This document shows, in pieces, positions 24,757-33,093 of a stretch of DNA of 47,263 bases. The stretch's first letter is position 1, and every line of letters begins with the position of its first letter. This DNA is from Nitrospira sp. (GTDB lineage: Bacteria; Nitrospirota; Thermodesulfovibrionia; UBA6902), in the NCBI GenBank assembly GCA_016784355.1, contig JADHUV010000019.1, positions 1 through 47,263 of the forward strand, given 5' to 3'. The translations under genes and the position numbers were made by a program. The notes beneath the pieces were generated by a model. That model searched no databases and was not told the origin of the DNA. It was given only the letters and a program-made list of their open reading frames with translations.

Positions 24757-26073
24757 TCACTCAACAGGAAAATTTTTCCCATATACGCTCAATTTGTTCC
24801 TTATCGTTCTTACACTGACCCCAAGCAATTTTGCAGCCTTTGTCTTATTGCCGTTTGTATCTTCAAGTGTCTGTAAAATGAGATCCATTTCCATATCTTT
24901 AATCATGCCATTATTCTGAACAGGCAGTTGCTTCACTGAATCTTCTAGCATAAAGTCATCTTTCCCAATCCAGCTTTTCGGGGCAATAAGTATTGCCCTT
25001 TGGATAGCATTCTCAAACTCTCGAATATTGCCCCTCCAGTATCTAGTTGTAAGAAACTCAATAGTGTCATCTTCAAAGCCGTCAATCTTCTTGTTCAACT
25101 GTACAGAGAATTTCCTGACAAAGTGCTCTGCCAGCATTCTGATATCTTCCGGCCTTTCCCTAAGAGGAGGCAAAACAAGAGGAAACACACTTAAACGATA
25201 ATAAAGATCCTCCCTGAATCTACCCTCCTGAATTTCCTTTTGAAGATCTCTGTTTGTTGTCGCAAGAACCCGCACATCTACCGGTACCGGCTGCCTGCCA
25301 CCTATCCGGTCTATCTCTCTTTCCTGCAGCACCCTTAAAAGCTTTGCCTGCAGTGTCGCTGTCATCTCTCCAATTTCATCAAGTAAAATCGTACCGCCAT
25401 TAGCAAGTTCAAACTTTCCAACCTTTCGCTCAGAAGCCCCTGTAAAGGATCCCTTTTCAAAACCAAAAAGCTCGGACTCAAGCAGATTATCAGGTATGGC
25501 AGCACAATTAACTGCAACAAAGGGTTTGTCTTTTCTCTGGCTTGATCCATGAATATATCTCGCTAAAACCTCTTTACCAGTACCGCTCTCTCCGAGAATC
25601 AGAACTGTCATATCGCTAACCGCTACGCTGGATGCAAGCTTCAATATATTTTTCATATTCTCATTATCAGTAACGACCTCTGATGAAGTACCGCACTGAC
25701 GAGACATTACAGCATTAATAGACTGCGTAAGATCATCAAAAGAAAATGGTTTCATAAGATAATCACAAGCGCCCTCTTTCATAGCCCCGACAGCATTTTC
25801 CACTGTTGCAAAGCCAGTAATAACCAGAACAGGTATATTCCCAGCCCTGTTTCTTACCTCTTTTATAAATGACAGACCATCCATTCTGGGCATTTTCATA
25901 TCAGTAATAATCATGGCAGGAACCATGGAATCCATTTTTTTCAGGGCTTCAATAGGATTTTCTGCAAGCTCAACATTGTACCCCATCCTAATGACAGCCT
26001 CTTTCATTGCCAATCTCATCTGCTGATCATCATCTACTGCGAGTATTGTCTTTTTTTCATCATTGTTAGGCAT
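24757..26073 (-). CDS. FleR/FlrC-like sigma-54-dependent response regulator
   Basis: The 438-residue protein has a receiver domain (phosphoacceptor Asp58 in IITDMKMP), an AAA+ domain (Walker A GESGTGKE, then the sigma-54 contact loop) and a C-terminal Fis-type helix-turn-helix (NKTKAAKLLGVSVRTIRNKL). It partners with the histidine kinase gene that precedes it (three bases apart) and should activate the flgB operon through sigma-54. The contact loop reads GSFTGA in place of the usual GAFTGA; an Ser at that place is an uncommon but tolerated variant. Naming as fleR rests on position. Confidence 0.88.
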   Translation of the reverse strand: MPNNDEKKTILAVDDDQQMRLAMKEAVIRMGYNVELAENPIEALKKMDSMVPAMIITDMKMPRMDGLSFIKEVRNRAGNIPVLVITGFATVENAVGAMKEGACDYLMKPFSFDDLTQSINAVMSRQCGTSSEVVTDNENMKNILKLASSVAVSDMTVLILGESGTGKEVLARYIHGSSQRKDKPFVAVNCAAIPDNLLESELFGFEKGSFTGASERKVGKFELANGGTILLDEIGEMTATLQAKLLRVLQEREIDRIGGRQPVPVDVRVLATTNRDLQKEIQEGRFREDLYYRLSVFPLVLPPLRERPEDIRMLAEHFVRKFSVQLNKKIDGFEDDTIEFLTTRYWRGNIREFENAIQRAILIAPKSWIGKDDFMLEDSVKQLPVQNNGMIKDMEMDLILQTLEDTNGNKTKAAKLLGVSVRTIRNKLSVYGKNFPVE

Positions 26074-26076
26074 TTA

Positions 26077-26940
26077 TTATTCCTTAACTGTTAAAGCATT
26101 GTCATACTTAATATCGCTGCTAATTTCTTTTATTGGCAGACAAACTGAAAATGTGCTGCCCAGAACTTCATTTCTTTCTGCTCTTATCACACCACCATGA
26201 CTCTGAACAATCCTGTAAGCAATGGCAAGCCCCAGACCAGTGCCGCTTTCCTTTGTACTGAAGAAGGGATCAAATATGCTCTCAATATTATCAAGGGCAA
26301 TACCCTCTCCTGCATCTTCAATGGATACAACCCCTTCTTCCTCATCACTATTTATACTAATTTTCACGACTCCGCCTTCAGACATTGACTGAACCGCATT
26401 CATAACAATATTCATAAACACCTGTTTTAAAAGCTCTGCATCCCCGCAAATAGTGATATCTTTAAAAAATTTTTCAACAATAATATTTCTTGTCTGCATT
26501 AGCGGGGCGAGTATAGCTATTGATTCATCCATGACCTGAGCAAGCTTGATGTTATTCATTGCTGGCTTTTTGGGCTTTGCAAAAAGAAGCATATTAGTCA
26601 ATATATTATTGAGACTCTTAATTCCCGTTGAAATACCATTAGCCATTTCTGAGTGAGCTGTGCCCTGCAGGTCATTCGACAACATAGTCGCAAACAATTC
26701 TATACTGCAGAGCGGACTTCTTACTTCATGCACTATAGTTGCCGCCATTTCACCCATTGCAATAAGCCTGAGATTCATCTTATGATGTTTTTCAAGTTCT
26801 GCAATTTTGGCATTTTTTATCTCCAGTTCATTTGTCAGAAACTTAACTCTCTCACTTAACTTCGCATAATAAGTTTCGAGACTTTTGGAGGCCTCTGTAA
26901 AATCCATAAATGCCTGGTTCAGCTTAATAGCATCATTCAT
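26077..26940 (-). CDS. FleS/FlrB-like cytosolic sensor histidine kinase
   Basis: This 287-residue kinase has no membrane segment. The N-terminal 60 residues are a coiled coil (TNELEIKNAKIAELEKHH), followed by the phosphoacceptor His71 in IVHEVRSPLCSIELF. The ATPase domain has the N box (NAVQSMSEGG), the G1 box (EDAGEGI) and the G2 box (GTGLGLAIAYRI). It is paired with the adjacent response regulator and overlaps the TPR gene by one base. Cytosolic kinases of this form (FleS/FlrB) gate flagellar class III promoters after basal structures are assembled. Confidence 0.88.
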   Translation of the reverse strand: MNDAIKLNQAFMDFTEASKSLETYYAKLSERVKFLTNELEIKNAKIAELEKHHKMNLRLIAMGEMAATIVHEVRSPLCSIELFATMLSNDLQGTAHSEMANGISTGIKSLNNILTNMLLFAKPKKPAMNNIKLAQVMDESIAILAPLMQTRNIIVEKFFKDITICGDAELLKQVFMNIVMNAVQSMSEGGVVKISINSDEEEGVVSIEDAGEGIALDNIESIFDPFFSTKESGTGLGLAIAYRIVQSHGGVIRAERNEVLGSTFSVCLPIKEISSDIKYDNALTVKE

Positions 26941-29291
26941 TAATATACCTCATCCACTTTGTTCAGAAGACTCATCTCCATGAGTTTCGATTTTGCAAGA
27001 CGGTTCAGCAATTCGTTACCCTTCTGAAGTTTTTCATACATCACTTTGGATTCATCCGGTTTCGAACCAAGTCCAAGCCTATAAGCTATCCAATTGTCAT
27101 CCGGTTTTTTCTTAAACGCTACCCGGTAATATTTAAGTGCTTTCTCTTGTAGAGAGTTCTCATAAAGCACATCTGCCAATCTCGAATATTCTTCTGCCTC
27201 CCAGGCAGAAGCACTTATCACAGACTCATAAAAATCAATACCTTTAGAAACCTGATCTGATTCGCTATTGATCAGGCCCCTTATAATATCTCTAAGAATT
27301 TCAAGATCAGTTTTGTCCAATCCCTGAACAAGCATTATATCCCCGAGTGCTTCAGAATACCTGCCTGCGAGCTGATTTGTTTTAGCCTCTACTCTATGCA
27401 CTACATTCTGAGACGCTAACGTACCTTTGGCATACTGCATATACACATTTGAGTTTTCAATATCTCCCATAGCTATATAGTACTCAGCAAGCTTCAATGC
27501 GGCTATTGCCCTTGATTCGCCCGTTGTATTTTCTACCAGCCATTGAGATAATGCAATGAAAGGCTGGCCTTCATACCTGAGCATATCAGCTATTTTAATC
27601 AGAAATTCTATCCTTTGAACATCAATCATCCAAATATCCACCTCATTCCATAACTGAACAAAGCTTGCTCTCTTCTCAAGAACTTCCTCACCATCCTTAA
27701 CTTTTATATCTGATGTCTTTGCTACTGCACCAGCAATACTACTATTTGCCGCACCGGACTCAAGCAGGGTTGTTTCCAATTCACTGAATACAGCTGCTGA
27801 TGGATTATCACCATATAAAAGTTCCTTGATAACGCCTACTGATTTAGCAAAATTACCATTTTTTCTATATAACGATGCAAGTTGCAGAAGCACATCACGA
27901 TGAAGAAATGAGTCAATATAGTTAATCATGATAATTTCGTAATGTTTAATGGCATTTTCTTTATCATCTTTCACCAGATATGCCTTAGCCAGTTGATAAT
28001 GGCCCTCAATCCTCACCTTCCTGAACCTTGACTTGGTGGCATTATTAAATGATCTAATGGCATCATCAACAAGGGATTCTTTCATAGAGATATGCCCAAG
28101 ACTGATAAAAGACATGTCTCTATACCGGCCAAAATACATGGCTGACAAGTGCATCCGAGCCTGCTTCAGTTCACCGGCAAGCCTCATATTCTCACCAATA
28201 TAAAAGTATGTCTCGGGGTCTCTTTCAGGATATTTAGGATCTATCCTCAGTGCGCTGGCATAGGCTATCCTGGCATCTCGTATCTGACCCAGTTGCTGCA
28301 GAGCATTGGCCTTACCAAACATTGCAGCAGTAGAATCTCCGGCATTCGCATAATGCTTTATTGAATCTACATAATAACCATCAACTGCAAGACTTTCTGC
28401 AATGCCTAGTTCCGCAGACTCCATAAATTGCGAATCGGGGAATTCCCTTATAAAAAAAATAAAGTCAGCTGCCGCCTCCTGTATAAGGTCATGCTTTAAA
28501 TAAAGTGATGCCCTTTTAATAAGAGCCCTCTGTTTAAGCTCCTTGTCTGATCCATAAATATATGCCAACCTGTAGTGAGTTATAGCCTCTAAAGGCTTTC
28601 CTGCAATCTTCTGAGCCTCAGCCTGAATATAATGATGTACTGCCAATGAAACCTGATCTACTGGCTTCATAATTTCAAGCGCCTTTATGACCTGGTAGAA
28701 ATTCCCCCTCTGAAGCATTTCCCACACATCCTTATACTGATCAATAATAAAAGAATCATCCTTATCTGCCTCTATTGATATTTGAAGCGTTTTAATATCT
28801 GCAGACTTCATTACTTCAGCCTTAACTGTTGCCTGCAGCTTCTTTGCCGGTTCAGGCTTTTTCTCCTTAACGGCGGTCTTTGCAGGCTGATTTTTTGGTT
28901 TTGACTTTGACTCTTTAACCTTGCCCTCTGCCTCTGCGTTATATATGTCTATAACCATACGGCTGGGATTTTTCAGTGAAAAGCTTTTAATAGGCCCGGA
29001 CCTTCCAGTCTCAAACACAATTCGCTCCTCATGAACCTTATAACTAATCGGGAATTTGCCCTTTTGAAGATCAAACTTGCTTCCTGAAAATTCCACATTT
29101 ATATTCTCATTTTCCTGCTTAATTATAACTTTGGATATGATCTGCTCTGAGCCCTCTATAACAATACGCAAATAAACTGAGTGATCCCATGCCCGTAGAT
29201 ATATTTTTGGTACTGAAGCAGCGAATGAGACTGCAGTCATAAACACGAAGAATGAAATTGCGATGGAACTTATTTTATACATATGCGTCAT
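26940..29291 (-). CDS. TPR-repeat protein with an N-terminal AMIN-like domain, flagellar locus
   Basis: The 783-residue protein has a signal peptide (MYKISSIAISFFVFMTAVSFAA, starting at residue 4) followed by an AMIN-like beta domain (about residues 28-115, ending NPSRMVIDIYNA), a Lys/Pro/Glu-rich linker (about 115-160) and then tetratricopeptide repeats to the C-terminus. The AMIN domain usually directs proteins to septal or peptidoglycan sites, and TPRs mediate protein contact. It probably lies in the periplasm or at the cell wall. The gene is translationally coupled to the fleS-like gene, suggesting a role in flagellar placement or sensing of assembly, which is inference. A sigma-54 promoter lies directly upstream. 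Confidence 0.7.
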   Translation of the reverse strand: MTHMYKISSIAISFFVFMTAVSFAASVPKIYLRAWDHSVYLRIVIEGSEQIISKVIIKQENENINVEFSGSKFDLQKGKFPISYKVHEERIVFETGRSGPIKSFSLKNPSRMVIDIYNAEAEGKVKESKSKPKNQPAKTAVKEKKPEPAKKLQATVKAEVMKSADIKTLQISIEADKDDSFIIDQYKDVWEMLQRGNFYQVIKALEIMKPVDQVSLAVHHYIQAEAQKIAGKPLEAITHYRLAYIYGSDKELKQRALIKRASLYLKHDLIQEAAADFIFFIREFPDSQFMESAELGIAESLAVDGYYVDSIKHYANAGDSTAAMFGKANALQQLGQIRDARIAYASALRIDPKYPERDPETYFYIGENMRLAGELKQARMHLSAMYFGRYRDMSFISLGHISMKESLVDDAIRSFNNATKSRFRKVRIEGHYQLAKAYLVKDDKENAIKHYEIIMINYIDSFLHRDVLLQLASLYRKNGNFAKSVGVIKELLYGDNPSAAVFSELETTLLESGAANSSIAGAVAKTSDIKVKDGEEVLEKRASFVQLWNEVDIWMIDVQRIEFLIKIADMLRYEGQPFIALSQWLVENTTGESRAIAALKLAEYYIAMGDIENSNVYMQYAKGTLASQNVVHRVEAKTNQLAGRYSEALGDIMLVQGLDKTDLEILRDIIRGLINSESDQVSKGIDFYESVISASAWEAEEYSRLADVLYENSLQEKALKYYRVAFKKKPDDNWIAYRLGLGSKPDESKVMYEKLQKGNELLNRLAKSKLMEMSLLNKVDEVY

Positions 29292-29302
29292 GACTTAATG
29301 CT

Positions 29303-29318
29303 TGCAAATATTATGCCA
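29303..29318 (-). promoter_or_regulatory. Probable sigma-54 promoter before the TPR-fleS-fleR genes
   Basis: The minus strand reads TGGCAT-AATAT-TTGCA, a 10 of 11 match to the consensus TGGCAC-N5-TTGCA, with GG and GC at exact spacing. Transcription would start near 29292, almost at the annotated ATG (29291), so translation may begin at the ATG at 29282 or the message may be leaderless. Confidence 0.65.
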
Positions 29319-29356
29319 ACACTAACATGCTGTATTTTAAGAATTTTACTGTGGAT

Positions 29357-29378
29357 TACTGTCATGATAATGACAGTA
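29357..29378 (-). promoter_or_regulatory. Probable enhancer site for a sigma-54 activator
   Basis: Perfect 9-base arms TACTGTCAT (29357-29365) and ATGACAGTA (29370-29378) are separated by GATA. The site is centred about 75 bases upstream of the expected start of the sigma-54 promoter at 29303-29318, the usual location of an NtrC-family binding site. It also lies 15 bases after the stop of an NtrC-type regulator gene, so it could alternatively be a weak hairpin at that gene's 3' end. Confidence 0.55.
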
Positions 29379-29392
29379 GCAAAATTAAGTAG

Positions 29393-30793
29393 TCAGGACT
29401 GCTTAACCGTGGGAGTAGGTGTTTGCAGTGCCTTTTTTTTCAGCTTTTCAATCAAGGTAGTCCTGTTAAGCCCAAGCAGACCGGCAGCCTTGCTTTTTAC
29501 ACCATTAGACAACTCAAGTGCTTGAATTATCATCTCATTTTCAATCTGATCAAGCATTGCATTAAGATCTATCCCATCATTCGAAAGTCTCTGCGCTTTC
29601 AAAGATATCTGATCAGCACCGGTCCTACCCTGCATACGTTCTGGGAGGTCTTCAGGTTTTATAGTGGTTCCCTCATTCAGTATAGTCAATCTTTCCGTCA
29701 GATTTTCCAGTTCGCGAACATTTCCGGGCCAATTATATCTTGTAAGACAATCCATAGTTTCACTAGACATTACTGGTGGTATCTTCTTCTTTCGCGTTGA
29801 GATTTCATGAAGAAAATGATCAAATAGTAATGGAATATCATCCGTCATCTTTCGAAGCGGCGGCATATGCAGCGGGATCACATTAAGTCGATAAAAAAGA
29901 TCCTCACGAAAATTACCGTCCTTAACCTCCTTCTCCAAGTCCCGGTTAGTAGCGGCGACAATTCTCACATCTACTTTTATTGTTTTTATACCTCCTACCC
30001 TCTCAAATTCTCTTTCCTGAAGAACTCTCAAAAGTTTAACCTGCAGCGCGGGTGCTAATTCTCCTATCTCATCCAAAAAAAGCGTGCCGCTGTTTGCAAG
30101 TTCAAAACGCCCTATCCTGGTACTGATAGCCCCTGTAAATGCTCCTTTTTCATGACCAAACAGTTCAGACTCCAGTATATCTTTTGGTATTGCACCGCAA
30201 TTCAATGGAACAAAAGGATTTTTCGATCTATTACTGTGATAATGAATAGTCTTCGCTACCAATTCCTTACCTGTCCCACTTTCACCAGTTACAAGCACAG
30301 TACTATCTGTGTCAGCTATTTTTTCTATAAAACTAATAACATCCTGTATTTTTGCAGAATTACCTATGATTTTATGAAATCCAAATTTCTTCTTAAGTTC
30401 TTTTTTAAGTCGCAAATTCTCCTGCTGAAGCTTAGTTACATCAATAGCCCTATTAATGGAAAGAAAAACTTCATCCAGGACAAATGGTTTTGTTATGTAA
30501 TCAAAGGCTCCAAGTTGCATGGCCTCAACAGCGGTTTGAACACTGGCATATGCAGTAATTACTATAGAAGGAATATTGATTTTAGAGGTAATTAATTCAC
30601 GAAGGACATCAAATCCGTTTATTCCAGGCATCATCATATCAAGTAAAAAAAGGTCGAAATGATCGCTTTTTAGCAGTTTCAGCCCTGCTTCACCATCTGA
30701 GGCTGTAATGACTTCCATCCCTTTACTTTCGAGGAAATCTCTAAGCAACTCCCTGATAGATTCTTCATCATCAATGACAAGTATCCTGTACAT
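29393..30793 (-). CDS. NtrC-family sigma-54-dependent response regulator
   Basis: The protein (466 residues from the ATG at 30793; the frame is open to a TTG at 30829) has a receiver domain with Asp52 in FLLDMMMPG, an AAA+ domain (GESGTGKE, the canonical GAFTGA loop, and a complete Walker B), and a Fis-type helix-turn-helix (GVKSKAAGLLGLNRTTLIEKL). All functional residues are intact. It lies upstream of the TPR-fleS-fleR genes and the site at 29357-29378, so it is a good candidate for their activator. It could correspond to the FleQ/FlrA tier of the flagellar cascade, although FleQ usually lacks a phosphorylatable receiver. No strong Shine-Dalgarno sequence is visible. Confidence 0.85.
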   Translation of the reverse strand: MYRILVIDDEESIRELLRDFLESKGMEVITASDGEAGLKLLKSDHFDLFLLDMMMPGINGFDVLRELITSKINIPSIVITAYASVQTAVEAMQLGAFDYITKPFVLDEVFLSINRAIDVTKLQQENLRLKKELKKKFGFHKIIGNSAKIQDVISFIEKIADTDSTVLVTGESGTGKELVAKTIHYHSNRSKNPFVPLNCGAIPKDILESELFGHEKGAFTGAISTRIGRFELANSGTLFLDEIGELAPALQVKLLRVLQEREFERVGGIKTIKVDVRIVAATNRDLEKEVKDGNFREDLFYRLNVIPLHMPPLRKMTDDIPLLFDHFLHEISTRKKKIPPVMSSETMDCLTRYNWPGNVRELENLTERLTILNEGTTIKPEDLPERMQGRTGADQISLKAQRLSNDGIDLNAMLDQIENEMIIQALELSNGVKSKAAGLLGLNRTTLIEKLKKKALQTPTPTVKQS

Positions 30794-30843
30794 AGGGACT
30801 ATATTGCCATAAAAATAGCATGACGTCAACAGTTTGACATTAA

Positions 30844-30861
30844 TAAGTTAAATTTAACTTA
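30844..30861. promoter_or_regulatory. 18-base perfect palindrome upstream of the NtrC-type regulator gene
   Basis: TAAGTTAAA-TTTAACTTA is a perfect dyad with no spacer, between the stop codon of the PAS-GGDEF gene and the start of the regulator gene. AT-only composition apart from two G/C pairs lowers its significance, but the length is notable. It could be an operator for the downstream gene. Confidence 0.35.
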
Positions 30862-30902
30862 AAAGTAGGTAATATATTAATAAATTAAAGAGAATACAAG
30901 AG

Positions 30903-31805
30903 TTATCTTAGTGAAATAACACGATTACGACCAGTCTTTTTAGCGGTGTATAATGCCTCATCGGCCTTCTTGAGAATATCGACTCCTGACTCACATTCAG
31001 CAATAAACTCTGTTACCCCGATACTTATAGTAACGTTCAAAACATGTTCTTCAAATACATTATTCTGCGATTCAATATCGGCCCTGAATCTGTCGGCTAC
31101 AAGCACAGCGGCGTCAAGCTTTGTTTCCGGCAAAAGACAGCAAAACTCCTCTCCGCCATATCTGAACAGAAAATCGACATTTCTGATAGCAGCTGATATT
31201 CTGGAACTTACCATTTTCAATATAAAGTCTCCACACGGATGACCATATGTATCATTCACATTTTTAAAATGATCAAGATCAAACATAATCAGACTGAATG
31301 TGCTTTTATACCTTTTACACCTCTTGTACTCCTCCTCAAGCTTAGTCTCAAGAAATCGTCTATTATAAATACCAGTCAATCCATCCTTGATATTCATCTC
31401 AAGTAGTTTGTGCTCATAGGTGGCAACATCGGTAACATCTTCAATGTTTATAAATAGGTATTTAATCTCATTGTTTTCATCTCTGAGAGGGCCCATCGAG
31501 CAGCTTTGCTGCATGAATTCAAACTGGTTTCCAAGTAGACTCTTGGATGTGAATGGCAACAAATAACGATGTAGTTTTTGGGAGAAAAAACTGAAATTAC
31601 CAAATGAAAATACTGACTTACAGCTTCTTCTGAACTTAGTATTATCAAGATCAGGATACTTATCAAATATATTTACACCCTTAATGTCATCTTCTGATAA
31701 ACCGCTATGAATCTCCATCCAGCGGTTCCATTTTATCACCCTAAATTCGGTATCGATGATGAGAATACCTGTATTGATTGCATCAAAAATTTGATCAAGT
31801 ATCAT
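30903..31805 (-). CDS. PAS-GGDEF diguanylate cyclase
   Basis: The 300-residue protein has an N-terminal PAS domain (residues about 5-130, starting IFDAINTGILIIDTEFRVIKWNRWME) and a GGDEF domain. The active-site motif is GGEEF at residues 217-221, and the inhibitory I-site RNVD (208-211) is at the right spacing of five residues before it. It should therefore make cyclic di-GMP under product feedback. It has no membrane segment, so the PAS domain probably senses a cytosolic ligand or redox state. The start overlaps the cheC stop (ATGA), placing it in the cheY-cheC transcript. Confidence 0.9.
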   Translation of the reverse strand: MILDQIFDAINTGILIIDTEFRVIKWNRWMEIHSGLSEDDIKGVNIFDKYPDLDNTKFRRSCKSVFSFGNFSFFSQKLHRYLLPFTSKSLLGNQFEFMQQSCSMGPLRDENNEIKYLFINIEDVTDVATYEHKLLEMNIKDGLTGIYNRRFLETKLEEEYKRCKRYKSTFSLIMFDLDHFKNVNDTYGHPCGDFILKMVSSRISAAIRNVDFLFRYGGEEFCCLLPETKLDAAVLVADRFRADIESQNNVFEEHVLNVTISIGVTEFIAECESGVDILKKADEALYTAKKTGRNRVISLR

Positions 31806-32446
31806 TCATATTGCTCTAAAAATAATTGCAATGCCTTTTTAAGCCATACTACAGATTCATTTTTAGTCACAAGAAATAAAAAACCGGTAGCTCCCCCCTG
31901 TTCAAAATTGAAATCAGTTTTCAAAATAATAGCGGTCTGGTCAGGATCAAATTTATTGGCAGGCACAGCATTTCTAGCGTCCTCTTCCACTAATACCATA
32001 GGAGGAGTATAAGTCACGATATCATTTAATAGTTCTGCAAGTTTACCAACACATGCGCCTATAAGTATGTTTCCAACTTCCAATAGTGTCTCGCTTTCAA
32101 GGATTTCAGCTGAACCTGCTTCCAGTGAACCCTGCTCATCATTTTTTAAAAGCAAAATCAGTTCTCTTCCGGCACCAGATGCAAAAATCAGCAGCGCATC
32201 TCCCTTAAACTTACCCCAATATTTTTGTTCAACAATGCTTATTTTACTGTATTCCTTAACATGCTGCTGGATATACGTATGAAGTTCTGTTACCTTTACA
32301 AATTCAATAAACGGAATACTTAAAACAACATGCGTATCGATAACCTCAGAAAGATCTGATGCAGATTGACCGAAGGCAATATTCATTATCTCCTGCAAAG
32401 TGTCTACTTCGTCAGAAGAAAGTATATCTGTAGCCTGTTCACTCAT
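31802..32446 (-). CDS. cheC: CheC-like CheY-P phosphatase
   Basis: The 214-residue protein carries both CheC active-site helices: EIMNIAFGQSASDLSEVI near residue 18 and EVGNILIGACVGKLAELL near residue 126. Each has the Glu and Asn that catalyse removal of phosphate from CheY-type receivers. It overlaps by four bases with the single-domain receiver gene upstream, a natural substrate. In other bacteria CheC and CheX restrain phospho-CheY; here no CheA or receptor gene is near, so the pathway may be motor adaptation independent of standard chemotaxis. Confidence 0.87.
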   Translation of the reverse strand: MSEQATDILSSDEVDTLQEIMNIAFGQSASDLSEVIDTHVVLSIPFIEFVKVTELHTYIQQHVKEYSKISIVEQKYWGKFKGDALLIFASGAGRELILLLKNDEQGSLEAGSAEILESETLLEVGNILIGACVGKLAELLNDIVTYTPPMVLVEEDARNAVPANKFDPDQTAIILKTDFNFEQGGATGFLFLVTKNESVVWLKKALQLFLEQYE

Positions 32447-32829
32447 ACCTGAGCACCCTTCTCCTTTGTATCCATAGCCTTATCAAGTGCACCCAGTATC
32501 TGATCCTTCTTTATAGGCTTTCTCAATACCATGAAAGCACCTGAATCCAGTACAGTCTTTATAGCAGACATCTGAACGTCAGCAGTCACAACAATAATCA
32601 TTGCCTTAGTATCAATTTTAATTATTTCTTCAATAGCCTCATACCCTGTCATTACGGGCATTGTCAGATCCATAAAAGTAATATCAGGTTCAAGTTCCTT
32701 ATATTGATTAACACCTTCAAGCCCGTTTCCAGCCTCATGAAATTCATATTCCCTATCCTTAGGGAGGCAGCTTTTCAACATTTTCCTGGCTATGGGCGAA
32801 TCATCGACTATTAGTATCTTTTTTATCAT
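32443..32829 (-). CDS. CheY-like single-domain response regulator
   Basis: The 128-residue protein consists of one receiver domain. The acidic pair Asp9/Asp10 is in LIVDDSP, the phosphoacceptor Asp54 in TFMDLTMP and the Lys in VLRKPIKKDQ. There is no output domain, so it probably acts by binding a partner, for example the flagellar switch or a kinase. It is the first gene of a transcription unit that continues through cheC and the PAS-GGDEF gene. A promoter with TTGACA and TATAAG is 50-75 bases upstream. Confidence 0.88.
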   Translation of the reverse strand: MIKKILIVDDSPIARKMLKSCLPKDREYEFHEAGNGLEGVNQYKELEPDITFMDLTMPVMTGYEAIEEIIKIDTKAMIIVVTADVQMSAIKTVLDSGAFMVLRKPIKKDQILGALDKAMDTKEKGAQV

Positions 32830-32876
32830 AATCTCTTAATATAGTTAAAAAAACTGCACCTAATATTTTTGTTTAG

Positions 32877-32904
32877 CTTATATAATAACACTTTTCCATG
32901 TCAA
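32877..32904 (-). promoter_or_regulatory. Sigma-70 promoter of the cheY-cheC-GGDEF unit
   Basis: On the minus strand a perfect TTGACA (32904-32899) and TATAAG (32882-32877) are 16 bases apart. The predicted start near 32870 leaves a 40-base leader before the receiver gene. Confidence 0.65.
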
Positions 32905-33093
32905 GTATTGCACGCTCTCAAACCGTCTAATTTTCAAAGCCACTTGCATATTAAACAGATGTACATTAATTGATATATCGGTATTTACAAAAAAATCTGA
33001 AGTATTATCAATATAAATCTGTCTCGTTGTAAGATATGGGCAATAAATATCCTCGCATTTTCCTTAAATGCCCGATAAAATTAAAATGTAACT

